The position numbers were made by a program, and so were the translations under genes. Shown piece by piece: positions 5,807-6,693 of a stretch of 6,693 nucleotides of DNA. The notes beneath the pieces were generated by a model that ran no database searches, was not told the origin of the DNA, and was given only the letters and a program-made list of their open reading frames with translations. This stretch comes from an uncultured Bacteroidaceae bacterium. Its GTDB lineage: Bacteria > Bacteroidota > Bacteroidia > Bacteroidales > Bacteroidaceae. Location of the stretch: contig CAJGCU010000106.1 in NCBI GenBank assembly GCA_904501945.1, forward strand, positions 1 through 6,693, read 5' to 3'. Numbering within the stretch: the first letter of the stretch is position 1; each line of letters opens with the position of its first letter.

Positions 5807-6535
5807 ATGCAAGAAACTATTCGTGGTATCGTGTTGCGTGCGGTGAAGTATGGTGACAGTTCGCTGATTGTTGACCTCTTCACCGAAAGTCGTGGACGTC
5901 ACTCGTTCATGGCCTCTTCTGTGCGCACCAAGCGTTCTGTGCGCAATGTGTCCTATTGGCAGCCTCTTTCGTTGGTCGAATTCAATGCCGATATGCGTCC
6001 GAACTGTGGCAAACTGCCCCGTCTTGCCGATGTGCGTACATATTATAATTATTCTGACCTCCCTTTCTCGCCTGTCAAATCGACTCTTGCTTTGTTTCTG
6101 TCCGAATTTCTTTGTGCCGCCCTGCGTGAAGAAAAAGAAAACCTGCCCCTTTATCGTTACATCGAGTCCTCTCTCCAATGGCTCGACATCGTCGATTCGT
6201 CAGCGGCTGTAGCCAATTTTCATTTGGCATTTCTCATGCACCTCAGCCGATTCATTGGCATCTATCCCAACCTGGAGTGCCCCGACCGTTACTTCGACCT
6301 CCTCTCTGGCGCTTACTGCGACCGTCAGCCGCCCCATGCCCACTTCTTGCAGCAGCAAGAGGCGGCAGCTCTGCCTACGCTTTTCCGCATGGACTATCCA
6401 GTCATGCACCTTTTCCGTTTCTCGCGCCACGAGCGTATGCGAATCCTTCAGGTGCTCAACACTTACTATCGGCTGCACGTGCCGAATTTCCCTGAATTGA
6501 AATCCTTGTCAGTCTTGCAGGAACTCTATTCCTGA
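5807..6535 (+). CDS. recO: DNA repair protein RecO
   Basis: RecO works with RecR (and RecF) to load RecA on SSB-coated single-stranded DNA and also anneals strands in gap and break repair. The protein is 242 residues, normal for the family. The N-terminal OB-fold (about 1-80) begins with the typical RGIVLRAVKYGDSSLIVDLF. A helical C-terminal domain follows, with the Bacteroidales pattern IGIYPNLEC (150-158), YFDLLSGAYCD, a PxHxHFL stretch and the ending YYRLHVPNFPELKSLSVLQE. No CxxC...CxxC zinc motif is present; some RecO proteins have one and others lack it. ATG 5807 is preferred to TTG 5801 because family proteins start a few residues before the RGIVL strand. It is transcribed divergently from tRNA-Glu/rpsT from its own promoter and appears to stand alone. 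Confidence 0.95.
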   Translation: MQETIRGIVLRAVKYGDSSLIVDLFTESRGRHSFMASSVRTKRSVRNVSYWQPLSLVEFNADMRPNCGKLPRLADVRTYYNYSDLPFSPVKSTLALFLSEFLCAALREEKENLPLYRYIESSLQWLDIVDSSAAVANFHLAFLMHLSRFIGIYPNLECPDRYFDLLSGAYCDRQPPHAHFLQQQEAAALPTLFRMDYPVMHLFRFSRHERMRILQVLNTYYRLHVPNFPELKSLSVLQELYS

Positions 6536-6589
6536 CATCTTCAAAAAGAGGAGCTGCTCCACCTTGCTTTTCACCCTCTCAGAAACGCT

Positions 6590-6692
6590 GCGCTTGATGC
6601 TTCAAAAGTGGTGAGAGTCTCACCTCTCCGGAGGTAAGAGTCTCACCTCTCCATCGGTGAGACTCTCACCACTTTTGGAGTACTGAAAGCGC
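6590..6692. repeat. Nested palindromic element after recO
   Basis: Three 15-bp palindromes lie at an exact 23-bp period. GGTGAGAGTCTCACC (6610-6624) is perfect about its central base. GGTAAGAGTCTCACC (6633-6647) has one mismatch. GGTGAGACTCTCACC (6656-6670) is perfect. They are separated by 8-base spacers starting TCTCC. The outer two belong to a larger perfect inverted repeat of 22 bases per arm (6603-6624 with 6656-6677). A further outer match follows, GCGCTT (6590-6595) with AAGCGC (6687-6692). There is no T-run after the stem, so it is not an ordinary terminator, although it could fold strongly in RNA. No coding region is seen from 6536 to the window end. The element may continue past the edge. 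Confidence 0.85.
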
Positions 6693-6693
6693 C

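Noticed and set aside
6610..6670. The three regularly spaced repeats as a small CRISPR array.
   Set aside because: The repeats are 15 bp and palindromic, and the spacers are 8 bp and similar to each other. A CRISPR array would have longer repeats and unique spacers of about 30 bp.

Overview
The window looks like a chromosomal housekeeping segment from a Bacteroidales bacterium, most likely Prevotella or a close relative. Three things point there: the style of the FtsZ, GyrB, bS20 and RecO proteins, the gene order gyrB / rpsT / tRNA-Glu / recO, and promoters of the Bacteroidetes form TAnnTTTG with a TTTG-like -33 box rather than sigma70 boxes. Upstream regions are A-rich with weak or absent Shine-Dalgarno sequences. 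No search was run, so genus is inference.

Layout, left to right. Positions 1-570 (+) hold the 3' end of what is probably ftsA, cut by the window edge. It is followed 16 bases later by complete ftsZ (587-1900) and a strong intrinsic terminator (1924-1962), so this is the end of the division/cell-wall operon. Next is a broken gene (2045-2557, +) for a small two-helix membrane protein of the STM3941-like family. It reads through in one frame except for a single amber codon at 2168-2170. Positions 2558-2996 hold no confident gene. They contain a weak minus-strand ORF candidate, a perfect 12-bp inverted repeat and the gyrB terminator.

The minus-strand block follows: gyrB (2997-4973) with its own promoter (4998-5029), then rpsT for bS20 (5190-5444) with its terminator (5102-5133), then tRNA-Glu(TTC) (5559-5633). 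A near-consensus promoter lies at 5688-5719. tRNA-Glu and rpsT have no convincing terminator or promoter between them and probably share a transcript. On the other strand recO (5807-6535) diverges from that promoter region, with a -7 box so close to its ATG that the mRNA should be almost leaderless. The window ends in a striking palindromic element (6590-6692): three 15-bp palindromes at exact 23-bp spacing inside a 22-bp perfect inverted repeat.

The genes serve cell division (FtsA/FtsZ), DNA topology (GyrB), recombinational repair (RecO) and translation (bS20, tRNA-Glu). I see no mobile element, CRISPR array, defence system or biosynthetic cluster. The least explained items are the palindromic array after recO, the amber-interrupted membrane gene, the inverted repeat with a promoter-like box near 2802-2843, and the long helical tail on the FtsA-like protein.
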